Below, one piece after another: positions 1 through 13,904 of a stretch of 48,052 nucleotides of DNA. Every line of letters starts with the position of its first letter. Within the stretch, counting starts at the first letter, position 1. The stretch lies in NCBI GenBank assembly GCA_040357565.1, contig JBDODJ010000080.1; one strand, 5' to 3'. Under the pieces are notes generated by a model. The model worked only from the letters and a program-made list of their open reading frames with translations. It made no database searches and was not told the origin of the DNA. A program made the translations under genes and the position numbers. This DNA is from Cercozoa sp. M6MM. Its lineage: Eukaryota > Endomyxa: Ascetosporea.

Positions 1-75
<75 letters not shown>
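1..75. repeat. (AC)n then (AT)n microsatellite
   Basis: An AC dinucleotide tract (1-47) passes directly into an AT tract (48-74). It precedes the first recognisable exon of the calpain-like gene and, by analogy with the other tracts here, is probably intronic. Confidence 0.9.
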
Positions 76-79
<4 letters not shown>

Positions 80-131
80 TAGATACAACAGGTGTGTCTT
101 TGTAATACATGTTTCGGCAATAGTGCTCGAG

Positions 132-380
132 GAGTCGCCGGAGTGGCGCGACTTTGTCTTGCTTCCGACGGTATCTCCCCTCCTCATGACCAGCATGTTC
201 GTGCATCCATATTGTGTGCGTGTGTGTCTGTGTCTGTGTCTGTGTCTGTGTTTCTGTGTCTATATTTCTGTGTCTGTTTAGTGCTTTGCGCCCGGGCAAG
301 AGGGCGTCTTCCGCGCAGTGATTTGGAGCGACGCGCCCATCGAAGTACACTGCTCTCCTTCTCTGCAGACGGAGAGGAAC

Positions 381-429
<49 letters not shown>

Positions 430-439
430 NNNNNNNNNN

Positions 440-491
<52 letters not shown>

Positions 492-1210
492 TTCGAACTC
501 TGCACGACGAGCAAAGAGCGGCGTGCCGCGTGGCGCACTCTAGGTACAGTCTTGTCTTGGTTGGGTGGGAGGTGGACGTGTCTGTCTCAATTGGCGTGCG
601 GTGTGTGTTCGGCAGCTGGCAGGTGCAGAACGCTGCCGTCGTGGCCGCGGCGGCGCAGGAGCAGCGCTGGAGCGACGCCGACGTCCAAGCTGCTGTGGGC
701 TCTGCTGGGTGCGGATTCTTTTTGTGACCACATATGTGTATATTTATTTAAATTTATATTTATATTATATTTATAGTATATGCATGTACACCAGTGTGTG
801 TGTGTGTGTCTTGTGTTTTGTGTGTTGTGTGTGTACGTGTGTGTGTGTGTATGTGTGTAGTGGGTGCTGCAACTACGCCACATGGCGTTGCAATCCCAAA
901 CTGCTGCTGGAGGTGACGCAGCCTGTGCAACGGCCGCTGGTACTTTCGGTTCCCTGGGGGCTGTATACCTGTGCGTATGTGTATCTGTGTGCGTGTGTGT
1001 GTGCAGGTGCTGTCGCTTTCGCAGTCGGCACTCTATCCCGACCAGGTGCGTTCGTACAGAACGGTCTGACTGACCAGTCTGGCTGACCAGTTGACTAGCT
1101 GACCAACGTATTAGCCTGTGCTTGTGTGCTGTACGCAGGAAGTGGACGACATGAACCCGCATGCAATTGGCTTCTACGTGCTTGATCGGCACGGCAGGGT
1201 AACCTCGTGT

Positions 1211-1260
<50 letters not shown>

Positions 1261-1270
1261 NNNNNNNNNN

Positions 1271-1319
<49 letters not shown>

Positions 1320-1680
1320 GGGGGAAGGGATAGTCTAATGTGAGCTGCAGGACTGTGGCAAGGCGAGGTTTAGCCACACTCCAGAGGTGATGCTGCGACT
1401 TGATCAAACACTTGTGTCGACACAGGCGGCGCTCGAGGTACCTAGTCGACTCCCCGTGTGTCTGATTGCAGTCTCTCCTGTTCAGGCACACGCGCCGCTC
1501 GTCCTCGTGCCGGCGTGCTTCCATGCTGGGCAAGAAGCCGCTCTGACCTTCCGCGTCTTTGGCGCGCCTGGTACCGTTCGTTGCTCACGTGTCGTCACTG
1601 ACAACAATTATGCATCCATGCTGTGTCCTTGTCCGGCAGAGGAAAGGCATAAGTGGCAACTCACCGTCTCGGATGCGTAG
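132..1680 (+). CDS. Calpain-like protein, C-terminal exons (5' end outside window)
   Basis: Recognised by the calpain domain III (C2-like) signature. Exon 1 of the clear part (about 612-700) ends in GSAG and joins the exon at 860-939, giving SAGGCCNYATWRCNP, which matches the family pattern AGGC-N-x-x-T-W-x-x-NP. It continues through 1007-1045 and 1139-1198 (IGFYVLDRHGR), an exon after the GT tract (about 1348-1438), and an exon encoding LVLVPACFHAGQEAALTFR, matching the family's 'vPsTfepGqegdFtlRv' strand. A 48-base intron at 1439-1486 keeps this frame. The last exon ends at TAG 1678-1680. Calpains are cytosolic cysteine proteases; the catalytic Cys-His-Asn domain would lie upstream and is not in the window, so activity cannot be judged. 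Two domain-III-like modules with no EF hands would fit the calpain-7/PalB branch, but only one is clear. Exons before 600 (for example 132-171) are tentative. Confidence 0.8.
383..486. repeat. (GT)n microsatellite with 10-N gap
   Basis: Pure GT repeat, interrupted by ten N at 430-439 with about 47 bases of repeat on each side. In the sense of the calpain gene it begins right at a candidate splice donor (GGAACAG then GTGTGT). Confidence 0.95.
1212..1316. repeat. (GT)n microsatellite with 10-N gap
   Basis: GT repeat in the calpain intron that opens at 1199. Ten N at 1261-1270 with 46-49 bases of repeat on each side. It is followed by a short G run and a GCAG acceptor. Confidence 0.95.
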
Positions 1681-2128
1681 CTGAAGTGAACAAGACACGT
1701 GCGTCAAAGACATGTCTTCAAGTCGCCCAGTTCACACCGCGACAACTGTACATACACTACCGTGCCTGACTGCACACGGTGAAGTCCACTAACACCATCA
1801 CATTTCGTTTCCTTCCTGACCGTACGTAAGCACCAGCGCATACGATACCTACACATACCGTACCGTGCAGTTATGACGCACACCGCACGGTATGAGTGCA
1901 CGAGGATGACGTGACCCCTGCCCGGCCGTCACGCGGTTCCGTTCGTTCGACTCCCGTCCCGTCCGCTCCTTCCTTCTCGGTTGTTGGGAAGCTTCCATGT
2001 GCAACATCTAGTGCATCATACAGAAATGCAGTGCCAGACTCACTTTATTGATTTACTTTTCGCATAGAGACTGACCTCTGACCCTTGATCTTGGTAGCCA
2101 AGGCGTTTCGACAACGTTTGAGGAAAAA
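1681..2128. other. Intergenic, tandem gene pair
   Basis: No coding sequence seen. A 1801-1870 stretch (CGTTTCC...GCGCATACGATACC) loosely resembles part of the R3 repeat copy near 41426. An 8-base stem pairs 1861-1868 with 1885-1892. The block at 1929-1945 (TCACGCGGTTCCGTTCG) recurs near 27319. Confidence 0.5.
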
Positions 2129-4824
2129 ATGCAATGTTTCTCGTTGCTGGGCTCGCTGTTGTGCGAGGGCGGCTCTATTGGCGATGATCGTTCCCCCATT
2201 GCTGAGACAAATGTGGACGTTTCAAAGCTACTCACGCTGACGTTGCAGAACGAAGGCCACGTACGTGTGGTGGCGCAGTCGCTCGTGCAGGTGGCCGATC
2301 AGATGTGTCGACTGGCGACATTCCGGTGGCATGGCGCTAGCCCGGAGCCAAAGTTCGAAAACGGCGTAGCTCCGCCCATCGCGTCTATTTTGCGAATTTG
2401 GCAGCGGCCTGCTCCGCGTCTTTACGAACAGGTATGCTTGCCAGATGTAAATATACTTCGCAATACAGCGGTGTGTATGATATCGTAGGTGGAAGATCTG
2501 CACGACTGCCTTCTGCAGCGCAGAAGCAAGTGGCGTCATCTTGCAAAGGTGCCTGCGTTGTTTTGATGTGTAGAACGCGGGTATTTTGCTCCAACTGACT
2601 TCACCTCGCAGGAGATGGCACACGCTTCCGATTCCATGTTTCGGCACGTGCTGCGTCGCTCACTGGAATTGCCGTCGGACCAACGCGACTCGCTGCACAA
2701 TCCCCTACGGTTGTGTTTCTTTTATGCCCGTGACTTTGGTTCGCTTCGTCCTCTTGAAGTGCTTCGAGGTATTGCCTTTTGTGTGACGCCTATATCGAGG
2801 CTATGCTTGACACACATAGCCATGCTGGCACACATGCCTGAATGGCAAGGTGCCAATCTGCAGCAGGCAACACGCTTCGCATACTACAGTTTGGGCGTCC
2901 TGACGGGACATACTTTGTGCACCAAAGTACTTGTGTTGCATGCTTGTATGACTGAACTAGAATTAACCTTTAGGTCGATGAACGCGAGTGGTTGCACATT
3001 CTTAGTGTCCTAGTCGGTTAGTCACCTTCGATGTGTACATTAAAGTGTATGTTGCTTGTGTGATGTATGCTCTGTAAGTTCAGGCACCCTCACAAGTACC
3101 GTGAACCAGGAACGGTCGCTACAGTTTCTTCAATTCGAGAATGTTGTCGTGTGCACCACGTACCACTCGCTCCGGCCAGTCTGACCCAGACAGCTTTAGC
3201 TTTATCTTAAAGTAACAGTGTTATTTTGGGTAGGATGTCTCTGACGATTTTGGCTGAACAATGTCGCTTCTGGCACGCGCCACACAGTGAGGATCCCATG
3301 TACCACTCTACTTAGTGTTGACGCTTCCGTTATACCATGCACCTCACTTTGTGTACGCGCGCTCAGTGGACAGAACGACCTGTCAGTGCGTGCGCGAGTC
3401 ACTTGCGGGGCCATCTCTGACGCGTTGCGTCTGCTGTGCTGCCAACGCGCATTGTCGCTGCCGACGATTGACCGATTGGTCATGTTGCTACTGCCGGTGA
3501 GTTTCGCATACACGCACACCCGTGCGCGGAGCTTGCAATGCCTGTGTCCACAGATAGCAGTGCGTCTAAACGATCACAGAGAGTGTGGCGTGGCTCAGTT
3601 GCTCGCTTCGGTGGTTGTGGCACTCGTGCGGCGTGCCGATATTGACGACACTTCTGTTCGTTCACATGTTTTGCGCACATATGCATATCTGCGCATGCGT
3701 ATTTTGTGAATGGCTTACCGAAGACGGGTTATTTGGTGCAATCTCGCGATGCGTTCGCCGAGGTCCGTCCGGAAACGATCGACAGCTGTGCTGTTGATGT
3801 GGACGTACCATCGTTCTGTTTAAGCGTCTGTCTTCTATTCAACTGGATCTGTGTGGGTCTAGGCTCTGTGGGAATGCGTTCCTATAGACGCGGAGCAAGC
3901 ACAGGTTTCCATGTTGAGTATTCTTGTCGACGGGGGCGCGCGCAACATCGAAGCACGCACTGTATTGTCATTTTGTGATGCCGGTAGACGGGTAATTTCA
4001 CTGGGGTCTGTGTGATGACACCGCTTTCCTTTAGAAAGCGTGTTTTCTGTCGTCGGCGCTGCAGTCGCTCTGCGTTAGCCACCGTACACTGCGCGCGCGC
4101 CTGCTGCAACGATGTCTCGGCGCATTTAATGCAGGTATGCACCGATGCCTGATGTGTGTGCCTGTTGTGTACGCTGTCTCATACTACTTTTTGCAGGTGG
4201 TATGGACGATATCAGGCGCGCTATCTTCCTGCTGCATCATGCCGTAAAGTGGACATAACGTAAAAAATTCATGTCTGTAGCATGCACACCTGCACACAGG
4301 TGGTGTCGCCGCAAAGTATGGCGTCAGCACGCACAAGAATCATGGCATTGATGCCAACCGTGTTTGCACAAGGGTATTGCGGCCGAGTGTTTGAGAGTGC
4401 GTCTATGCATGCTTATGCGCAGTCCAGTTTGGTGGTGCTTGCTGTACACAATCGTTTGTGCGCACTTGCATGCGCATGCGCTCACCGATGGAGTCGAAGT
4501 GCTACATCTCGTGTTCGAACGACTCGGCTTGCGCCCGTTCCAATTCGACCCGCCTGCCGTAAATTCTTCCAAAGACCCATCTTTAGTTGACATGCATGTC
4601 TGTAGAATTAATTTTCTCCTGTGCAGGAGGAGGAAAAAGACGAGCTGCCCTTTGATTTTAGTGAGCCTAAAGCGCCAAAAACCGAAACCACTCGCTATAC
4701 ACTTAGCGACGACACTAACGTCTCGAGTCTGTGTGCTGACCTTCACATGGTTGCATGGACGCGTGTGTATGTGTGTGTATGTGTGTGTGCGTGTGCGTGT
4801 GTGTGTATGTGTGTGTATGTGTGT

Positions 4825-4884
<60 letters not shown>

Positions 4885-5495
4885 GATGGCAAGTGTTGGC
4901 CACGGTTCCGTCCTTGTCGCCTCTGTTGCTGCGCACCATCGCGCCTTGTATCATGGCGTCCTCTAACGTGTCGTCCTCCTACGTATGCCCTCGTTAACGC
5001 CCGTATTCCCGTACATCAGATGTTTTGTCGATTGTATCGCTTGCAGGACTGGTTCAAGTACTTGACGATGCAAGCGTCGGGAACACTGGCCGTGTCATTG
5101 GATGATAGCGGGATTGGACGAGACTATGTACTGCTGTCATTCCTCCTTTTGGTTGGCAGCACAGACATTGGCATCGGTAGCTTATGGAGAACTACGAAGC
5201 GTGTTGCGAAGGACTTTTTAAACTCAGTGTGAGCCCAGTCTCTTTTTAGTATGGACGCACTCGCTCACTCACCCTCATGTGGCCCGCCCACTCAGGTCGA
5301 CACGGAGCTGTTCCTTCTAACGAAGATTGCGACATGCAATAGTTTTGCGGAGGTACCCTCTGTTCGGTTTGTGTGTGCATGTGTGTGTTTGTGTTTCTCA
5401 CACATCCGAGATTGCATTGCGTTGCTACAGAAAGAGACAGTGAAAGCAATCTTATCGGAGCCCTACATGCTGAATCGTGGCTCAACTCGGTATTG

Positions 5496-5544
<49 letters not shown>

Positions 5545-5554
5545 NNNNNNNNNN

Positions 5555-5609
<55 letters not shown>

Positions 5610-6562
5610 AGCACACTTTGTAGTTTCATGAATTTAATATCGATGGCGCCGTCAAACAAGCTTAAACGCTTCGCGCTCGGACGCTGGTGCCAATTCATCG
5701 ACAGAGAGCCACTCGTGATCAGCAGCCTCGATGACGGTGACAGTGAAGTCATTCGCGAAAATGCAACGATGCTGCGACTGCTGGAGTGGACGCTCAGCTG
5801 CAGCGTCGACTCTGTGTCGCTAGGCGCTTCCTCTGACCCGGCGTTGTCTCGCGTAATTGTTCAACGCAGCGAAGACAACCTCCGAATCCAAAAGTACACC
5901 TTACAGATGGCATCTTCCTTGTATTTACTATCCTCTCACTGTATTTTGCTGCTTGGCAGGGACCTGCGAATGCTTAAACGGACCATGCGTGAGCTTTTCG
6001 CGTACACGTCGCATGCCACGGGCGTCGCACTTAAAGACACACACGACGCCTTTTCCGGACAGCACCTTTTTTCGCTCGCCCCAGTGGCTGCGAATGCGGT
6101 TGTTTACGGTGCTGAAGGCGACGATGACAGGTTCTCTCCCTTCTACTTTCGAAGGAAACCTATCGGAGTATCGATAAGTGTTGTGTGGTTCAGCTATGGC
6201 TCACTGCGCGCTGCAGCACGCGTGATCTCTTATCTGCTGGATACGTCGACGGCACCCACATTGCCTTGCTCCAGACCGACGATAACAATCTCGTTTGACG
6301 TGGCACTTGCGCGATCCTTCAAACACCGGTACTCAGTTGTGTATTGAACGCGTATGTTGGGTGTGTACGCTTGCGCTGTGCCAGGCAGGGGTTTGTAGTA
6401 TTCTGTATTGTGGGTACACAGCCAGCAGCAGTTCTGTGAGACGATTCGCCCAACGTTGCGAGGAATCAAGGGCGCCAATGATGTGGCTGGCGTGATATTC
6501 GCCTTTCTGCAGGCACCCGTTCGTGTCCGTGAAGCCCCGGCCCCAGTTGACGCCACCTTTTG
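2129..6562 (+). CDS. Large multi-exon protein, not recognised
   Basis: The first long exon opens with ATG at 2129 (MQCFSLLGSLLCEGG) and runs to a donor near 2431. In-frame exons follow at about 2490-2548 (VEDLHDCLLQRRSKW), 2612-2768 (EMAHASDSMFRHVLRRSLE), 4627-4760 (acidic DELPFDFSEPKAP), 5047-5230 (DWFKYLTMQASG), 5645-5960 (KRFALGRWCQFIDREPL) and 5961-6280. A last small exon (APVRVREAPAPVDATF) ends at TGA near 6560. The protein is mostly helical and leucine-rich with few charged clusters, which would suit an alpha-solenoid (HEAT/ARM-like) scaffold, but no family signature was seen. The region 2770-4600 holds several weak exons, so it could also be two genes. Its introns carry a GT tract (4767-4882) and an AC tract (5499-5604). 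Confidence 0.5.
4767..4882. repeat. (GT)n microsatellite, imperfect
   Basis: GT repeat with interspersed GTAT and GTGC units in its first half, becoming pure toward 4882. No N gap. It lies in an intron of the unrecognised + strand gene. Confidence 0.9.
5499..5604. repeat. (AC)n microsatellite with 10-N gap
   Basis: AC repeat with ten N at 5545-5554 and about 46 bases of repeat on each side, followed by a short TA run. In this + strand gene the tract is AC in the sense direction, the less common orientation here. Confidence 0.95.
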
Positions 6563-6995
6563 ACCCATTTATCGGGTTGCTCGGATAGCCTGAGTACCGA
6601 TCGATTGTATGTTGCAGCGCACACGGCCGTATCCATACGAACGACACTGGGCTGATCCATCATCGGGTTGTTTAGTTTGCCGTGGTTCGTTCGGTTTTGT
6701 TCTAATATCTCGTCTTCATTTGTAGCATAGTTAGTTATGGTGAACCTGGTAGTTCACTCTGTAGTTTCCCTGTACTGTCTTGGGGTGGGACAGGCGCATA
6801 GTCGCAATCCACCGCCCACTTATGGCGGTGCTGCACGTATCGCGTACGTGCCCATGCACCATTTACTCGACTAGCTAGTAACGAACTAAGTCTGCCATTA
6901 ACTTCTCAGCCGCGCACGGCAGGTCCTTATATATGTATTATATTCGATTCTATCACTCACCGGTAGTGCTCGAATCGAGTGACGTTCAGACAGAA
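6563..6995. other. Convergent intergenic region with R3 copy
   Basis: Gap between the 3' ends of the large + strand gene and the - strand actin-related gene. No coding sequence is supported. It contains one R3 repeat copy (about 6730-6830). Confidence 0.6.
6730..6830 (+). repeat. R3 dispersed repeat, copy 1
   Basis: Contains TAGTTAGTT, GTAGTTTCCCTGTACTG, TCTTGGGGTGGGACAG, GCGCATAGTCG and CCACCGCCCAC in the same order as the copies near 13905, 33225 and 41280. The 3' part can fold as CACCGCC-CACTTAT-GGCGGTG. Confidence 0.75.
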
Positions 6996-8687
6996 TCACA
7001 CACCAAATGTTTTTCGGAGCACAATACTGCCACCAAACTCTTCGTATTCCTGCATGACATTACACATTGCAAATGGTGTTAAGACCACGTTGCCTCCCAG
7101 CTTTATAGACACAAAACGATAAATCGCCCGACAGTGACAGTACGGGTCGTGTGATCCAGAAGTCGGCAAAGGTCGATAGCGAGGCCAGCAAAACGCCACC
7201 ACTCCAAGCGGCAAACTGACGCTGAGGCCGTGCAATGACACTCACAGCTTTCAACGAAAACAACAGACTCATTTCCTATCAAAGAAGTGACTTGTCAGCA
7301 CAGCAACGAGTAATTCTGACGACAGCAACAGTACGTGCTGCAGACGCTCTGCGTATCCTGGCAGCAGGGAAGTGCCGCCACAAACGACAATGTTTTGCAA
7401 CAAGGCTTGTCGTTTATGCTGCGGTCGCTGCTCAACACAAAACTACAAAGGCACTTGCCATTTCACACAACTTTGTGCACCTCCAATATGGACTGCTGGA
7501 TCAAGGTCTGTAGACTCTCGTCTTCAGTGGACGGATGAAACACGGTCTCATTGACAGAGAACCTCTCCCGAGACAGCTGCAATACCTGTAGATGACAAAT
7601 CATGGAAGGGGAGTAAGCATAAGTCAGACCGCGTAGTGATACAGTACCTTGCCATCTGGGAGTTCAAACACCTTCGTGATCACCTGTGTACGGAGAGACT
7701 TGCAGCCAGAACGCATGGCACAGAAAATAAAGTTGAATCGATAGGAACCTCGTCAGGGGTAGCAGCGGAATTCTGCGCGACGTAGCAACACGTGTGCTTA
7801 ATTGCACGCGCTACCTCCGAGTGTTCCAGATTCGGAAGCGCCTTTAAGTATCAAAAAGTAGTGCCAAGTTTCCAGCTCAACGATATGGGTACCTGCAAAA
7901 GCGAATCAGTAAGATATCGGCCTCCCCCTTTGGGCATTCGACGAGTCGAACTGGGGACGATAAAGCCGTCGTTCACTTGCGATATCACAGTGGCTTCGTA
8001 ACCCGCATCAATTACTAAACCTGTATACGCACACTCTATTGGGTTGCGATAGTAGACGAGAAAACCGGTATAGAGTTTTTAATATGAAAGTTGAGGGGAA
8101 GACTGAGATACCAGAAGATAGCCCAGTACTGCATAAAGAAAGGACAGCAGAGTCGCACACCGAAACTGCTTTGGTATCGAAAGTTTCGCACATGATTTGC
8201 ACCATCTTTTCACGCTGTGAACACGCGTGCGAAGGGCACGTCAACAGCACTGAGTGACATGTAAAGCCATATCAGCTTTTGTTGTTGATACAGTTTGTCG
8301 ACACCTGCATGGTCAGACGGCGCAGTGCGCAGCTCGTTCTATACCGCTCAACGTTCATATTAAAAACATCGGCAGGAACAGCGAGCATCGAAACGAAGCA
8401 ACTACATAAAATGCATGGTGCCATATCTTCTCCATGCCGTCGAAATCCACGAAACTGCCATCTCGTATCGGATACCTATACTTAAGAACCGTAGATATAA
8501 AATGCTTGGAGAGACGAAAATAATACTCCAGAGTCACAGGGCCACGCGGCTGCATCTGAGGCTCGGTGCCAATGAGGTCACGCTGACCTTTACGACTGTA
8601 ATTACAAGGATTACATATCTGTGTGTGGTGAGGTGTGATGATGTGTGATGGTGTGATGGTGTGATGGTGTGATGTTGTGTGCGTGTG

Positions 8688-8744
<57 letters not shown>

Positions 8745-8924
8745 CGCTGGCCTACCGACCAATGATCGTTGGAAACACCGACGAAGGGACTTTTTCGGAG
8801 GCAGCACCTGCCTTAATCCATCCAGCGCCATTGTCAATGACCTGAGACACACAGCAATTTAGAGAAGAAAACCACAAATCTTGTGCGTGTACTATTTGAA
8901 ACTCACCAAAGCGCGTTCGTTCAT
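6996..8924 (-). CDS. Actin-related protein (divergent actin fold)
   Basis: About 13 exons give one continuous actin-fold protein of roughly 340-350 residues (actin is 375). The start is ATG at 8924-8922, whose 18-base exon (8907-8924, MNERAL) joins exon 8756-8841, VIDNGAGWIKAG, the phosphate-1 loop. Then come 8527-8595, 8406-8475 (MEKIWHHAFY), 8305-8338 (NELRTAPSDHA), 8112-8249 (REKMVQIMCETFDT), 7893-8020 (VIDAGYEATVI) and 7749-7841 (AIKHTCCYVAQ). Later exons hold FELPDGK, VVCGGTSLLPGY and WSGGVLLASLSTFADFW, then EYEEFGGSIVLRKTF and TGA at 6998-6996. All joins keep frame. The DNase-binding loop is nearly gone (GRRKGQRDLIG), and the phosphate-2 loop reads DAGYEAT where actin has DSGDGVT, so nucleotide binding may be altered. 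The C-terminus recalls the dynactin Arp1 ending (KKEYEEDG...HRKTF), but the class is not settled. An intronic AC tract (sense) fills 8620-8742. Confidence 0.92.
8620..8742. repeat. (GT)n microsatellite
   Basis: GTGATG units pass into pure GT on the + strand, ungapped. It lies in the second intron of the - strand actin-related gene, so the transcript carries (AC)n. Confidence 0.92.
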
Positions 8925-9033
8925 GCTGTACTGGAGGGAGCTTTGGTGTGCAGGCCGCGAGCCGCAAAGAACCGAGTTACCACGACTAGAAAAAGGCGAC
9001 CAGAAACGAACAGAAAATTCCCATCATCCATTA

Positions 9034-9606
9034 TGTTACGAAACGGTATTTTCCATCCGGCCAGTCAGATCTGTCTGAGTTCTGGTGCTCCGCGCGGAAG
9101 AAAGCTATTCATTAAGCACTTTGAGAAGTGTGGTGTATTGTGTTTGTCTGGTATCCTAACCTCTCCGAGAGCGTTGCTAACCTCCTTACCCTGTGCTTGT
9201 TGACTGACCTCGAAAGAGCAAGATTTTGCTCCTTTCCTGAAAAGCCTCTCTACTCACCAGGTATAAATTTAGCATCTCTCCAGGCTCCCGTCCTTGCACT
9301 CTCACGTAATCTCTTGTTGCTGTCTTCCCAGCACAGAGGGCCTTTCTTTTTCTCCTTGTCGTCCCTCCTTCTCCTTCCTTCCTTCTTCTGACTACCGGGC
9401 CTCTCATCCTTCCCGACCAGTCTAAGTTACTTCCTGTACTTTGCCGACCCTATCTTGGGGTAACTACATCTGAACTGACTACGTCTACTGACTCAATTCT
9501 TCTTCACATCGATTCCATTTGTTTCTTTAGTCTTTTTCCTGGCATAGTACTCTTTTGCACTCGACTACTAAAGCCTCAATTTCTGAAAGGCTCGGCTGCG
9601 GGAACA
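9034..9606. mobile_element. Solo LTR of an LTR retrotransposon, copy 1
   Basis: 573 bases beginning TGTTACG and ending GGGAACA, so it has the TG...CA ends of a long terminal repeat. It is flanked by the direct repeat ATTA at 9030-9033 and 9607-9610, a 4-base target duplication. It is collinear with 28082-28609 and by eye roughly 90% identical. No internal polyprotein region adjoins, so this is a solo LTR relic; the family cannot be told without internal sequence. Short reading frames inside it are not genes. Confidence 0.85.
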
Positions 9607-9817
9607 ATTAGGTAGTGCTGGATTCATCCGATCGGATGCGCTGCAATCCCGGGTCGGCAATGAGTGTATCGTACGGTATACGTTTTTAATGTCCAGGAAA
9701 CAAAAGGTCGAGATGGGACGTCGCCGCGTCAACCCCCGTCGTCCACGACCGACTCCAGAAGTCGACTGCTCCATAAGACCCTGACGCAAGCAACGCAGGC
9801 ACACAAGGCTGTGCCAG

Positions 9818-11248
9818 CTACTTGGACTTTTTGGCAGCCTTCTTGTTCTTCTGGGCAACTTTCTGCTTCTTCTGTGGCTTGGAAGCCTTGTTCTTCTTGA
9901 CAGCGATCTTCTTGGCCTTGGCACCGGACGCTTGCGACGGCGACGCTGGTCTGCACACAGCAAGTCAAAACAATGACACCTCGTCTCAAAACACGCAGTG
10001 CGCGTACCTTTGTTCGCCCGGCAGCTGAATCGTTGGCATGTAGATCGGCAGAGCGAGCGACGAGGCCGTTTTGATCTGTGCACCATCAGAATTCAAGGTA
10101 ACCGAGAACGATTAACAGAGTGGTTCACACCTGGATGGACTGCACATTGCGCCACTTGCGCGGCAGCGCCGGCACGACACTTTCGACGACGGAAGCAATG
10201 TTTTCAGCAACCTGCTCGTCCGCCATGTCAGTCAATGCGGCCTTGATGCACACCTGTGGACCGTTCGTCAAGAGCCAGTACGTGCTGTGTTCAAAACACA
10301 AAAAAGCATCAAAAACAAAATCGACTGAACAAGAAGCTAAGAATGTGCAGAAATACGAGTCTCTGGCCGCAGCCAATCTCGCCAGCGCGGTCTTCTTCGA
10401 CTCGATTGAAGCACCATCTCCCTTTGAAAACACACAAAAATACCATCTGGGCACAAAAGCTTCGTGAGATACACAAGAGGGTACCAAGCCGCTGAGTTTC
10501 ACCGGGAAGGGTTGGCGCTTCTTGCGGAAGAAGGTGCTACCAAGTGTTTTGGGCAGCTGCGTCACCTGAGAGCGGAATTTACAAAATGGAAACGCAATCA
10601 ACGGCGCTGATGGGTCGTACGATGGTGTCGTCACACAGGAAGAGTGAATATTTCTTAAGCAGATCGCGACGCTGAGCGAACTGGTGGTGCTGCTTCTTGA
10701 GATCAGTGAGCGACAGAACCTGCATGATGTTGGCCACGGGAGTTTCTTCCAGCGCTTGAACCTGCGTTAACACCAAGACACGTGAGCGCGCAACGGTTTT
10801 GATTCAAATATTGAGCTACTCCTCGCTAGGAACAAGAATACCAGGTTGTCCTTGAGAGCATCCTTGACGATGACGCACACGTCACGATTATCACGACCGT
10901 GAATTGAGTGCGGCAACAACACACGCTTTGGTTTCACGAAACTGTTGCACAGAAAGAAAGTATCCTGAGGGAGAAGCCGTCCCGGAATAGCATGGCACAA
11001 ATATACGTGTGTGTCGGGATCTTCTTCAGCGTGATGTTCACAAGCACGAACTCCTCATCCTGAAACAAGTCACTCGTGTTTTCCTCCTTTTGTGACGCGG
11101 CGACACGAAGCGCCTTGACGGCGAGATCGATCTGCGAACAAGTCAAACACGTACAACAGAACAGACCCTCAATTTCACACTCCCGTGAAAGACACAAGGC
11201 AAACGCTTTGCGCGACTATCAGGCTACCTGGCTGCGCTGGACCGACAT
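9818..11248 (-). CDS. Ribosomal L1-domain protein, Utp30/RSL1D1-like
   Basis: The start is ATG 11248-11246 (MSVQRSQ), spliced to IDLAVKALRVAASQKEEN. The next exons hold VLVNITLKKIP; then, across a GTATAT...CAACAG intron, FVKPKRVLLPHSIHG and RDVCVIVKDALKDN, the first half of the L1 fold with its 'LPHs' turn and 'cvivKD' strand. Later exons hold RRDLLKKYSLFLCDD, LPKTLGSTFFRKKRQPFPV and NIASVVESVVPALPRKW followed by NVQSI, matching the family's 'lP.kW.Niqsi' end. The tail is a lysine-rich KKSK-type nucleolar extension ending at TAG 9820-9818. These features match nucleolar L1-domain proteins that act in pre-ribosome assembly, as opposed to uL1 itself, which lacks the long basic tail. Function is by family only. 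Confidence 0.82.
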
Positions 11249-11464
11249 GTTCTCCGCTGCGCACGTACAGCGATGCGTCGAGTTTGTTTGACGCTATCCA
11301 GGAGCGCCGGTTTGTTTTGTTTTTTTCTTTGCCCAAGGGAAGCCTGTTCTAGCTAGAAGTAAGCTAGGACATACAGTACGTGCCGAGCCGTGCTAGTGTG
11401 ACCCGTTACGCACAGTTCCTTACTTCTTCTCGCTGGAAGCCAGCTTGGGTCGTCTTTTTGTTTA
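11249..11464. promoter_or_regulatory. Divergent promoter region, L1-domain gene / Nab2-like gene
   Basis: Short gap between the two divergent start regions. It contains a T-rich run (11310-11330). A TACAGTACGTGCC block at about 11374 resembles the ACAGTACTGT palindromes near 15409 and 36266. The role is inferred from position. Confidence 0.4.
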
Positions 11465-13365
<1,901 letters not shown>

Positions 13366-13598
13366 TCTAGTCTTCCGCCGTCCATGCAGATGACGGATGA
13401 CTGGTGCGGCGTTCTGAGGGCCCATTCTAGTATCGTATGCCAGTGTGCCCGGCCAGTCAACTGCCTTTCTGCGTGCCTAGCCTGTCGGCACTCGGTGCCG
13501 TGATTGTAGCTTATTCGACGAACTCCGAGTCATTTCAACTTCATTTGTGTTACTTGTCACGGTATGGAAACCAGTAACTAAGGTATTGAAGACGACTA

Positions 13599-13604
13599 AA
13601 TAAA
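13599..13604 (+). terminator. Putative polyadenylation signal AATAAA
   Basis: Canonical hexamer 234 bases past the stop of the Nab2-like gene, in the convergent 3' gap. Position is the only support. Confidence 0.4.
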
Positions 13605-13904
13605 GGAAGTAAAACGACAGTTAGAATCAATGGCGTCGATGCGGAGGATTAGAAGACATAACCTTAGAAAAGGTCGTCGAAAGCTCGAGGCTTGTCGATG
13701 GCAATTGAAGAAAAAAACAGCCCAAGCACTATCACGGCAGAACGTATCAAGTGAAGGGACAAGAGGGCTTTCCTAAGTTTCCTTGACGGACCTTATTATT
13801 TGCCCTTGGGTGTCTGGCACGTTTATGTAGTTACTGTACCCCCTTTTGGAAAGTTTTCACTTTTTACAATAGGGGGATTTTCCCCGTACAAGACCAAGGA
13901 AAAA

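Noticed and set aside
4500-5232. Bacterial or viral origin of the window
   Set aside because: Dense spliceosomal introns, mitochondrial protein genes and eukaryote-only families (TFIIIC, Elongator, P2X, mitoferrin) throughout rule this out.
9186-9407. Open frames on both strands inside the solo LTR
   Set aside because: They lie in a repeat whose second copy does not keep them intact, and they have no protein similarity that I recognise.
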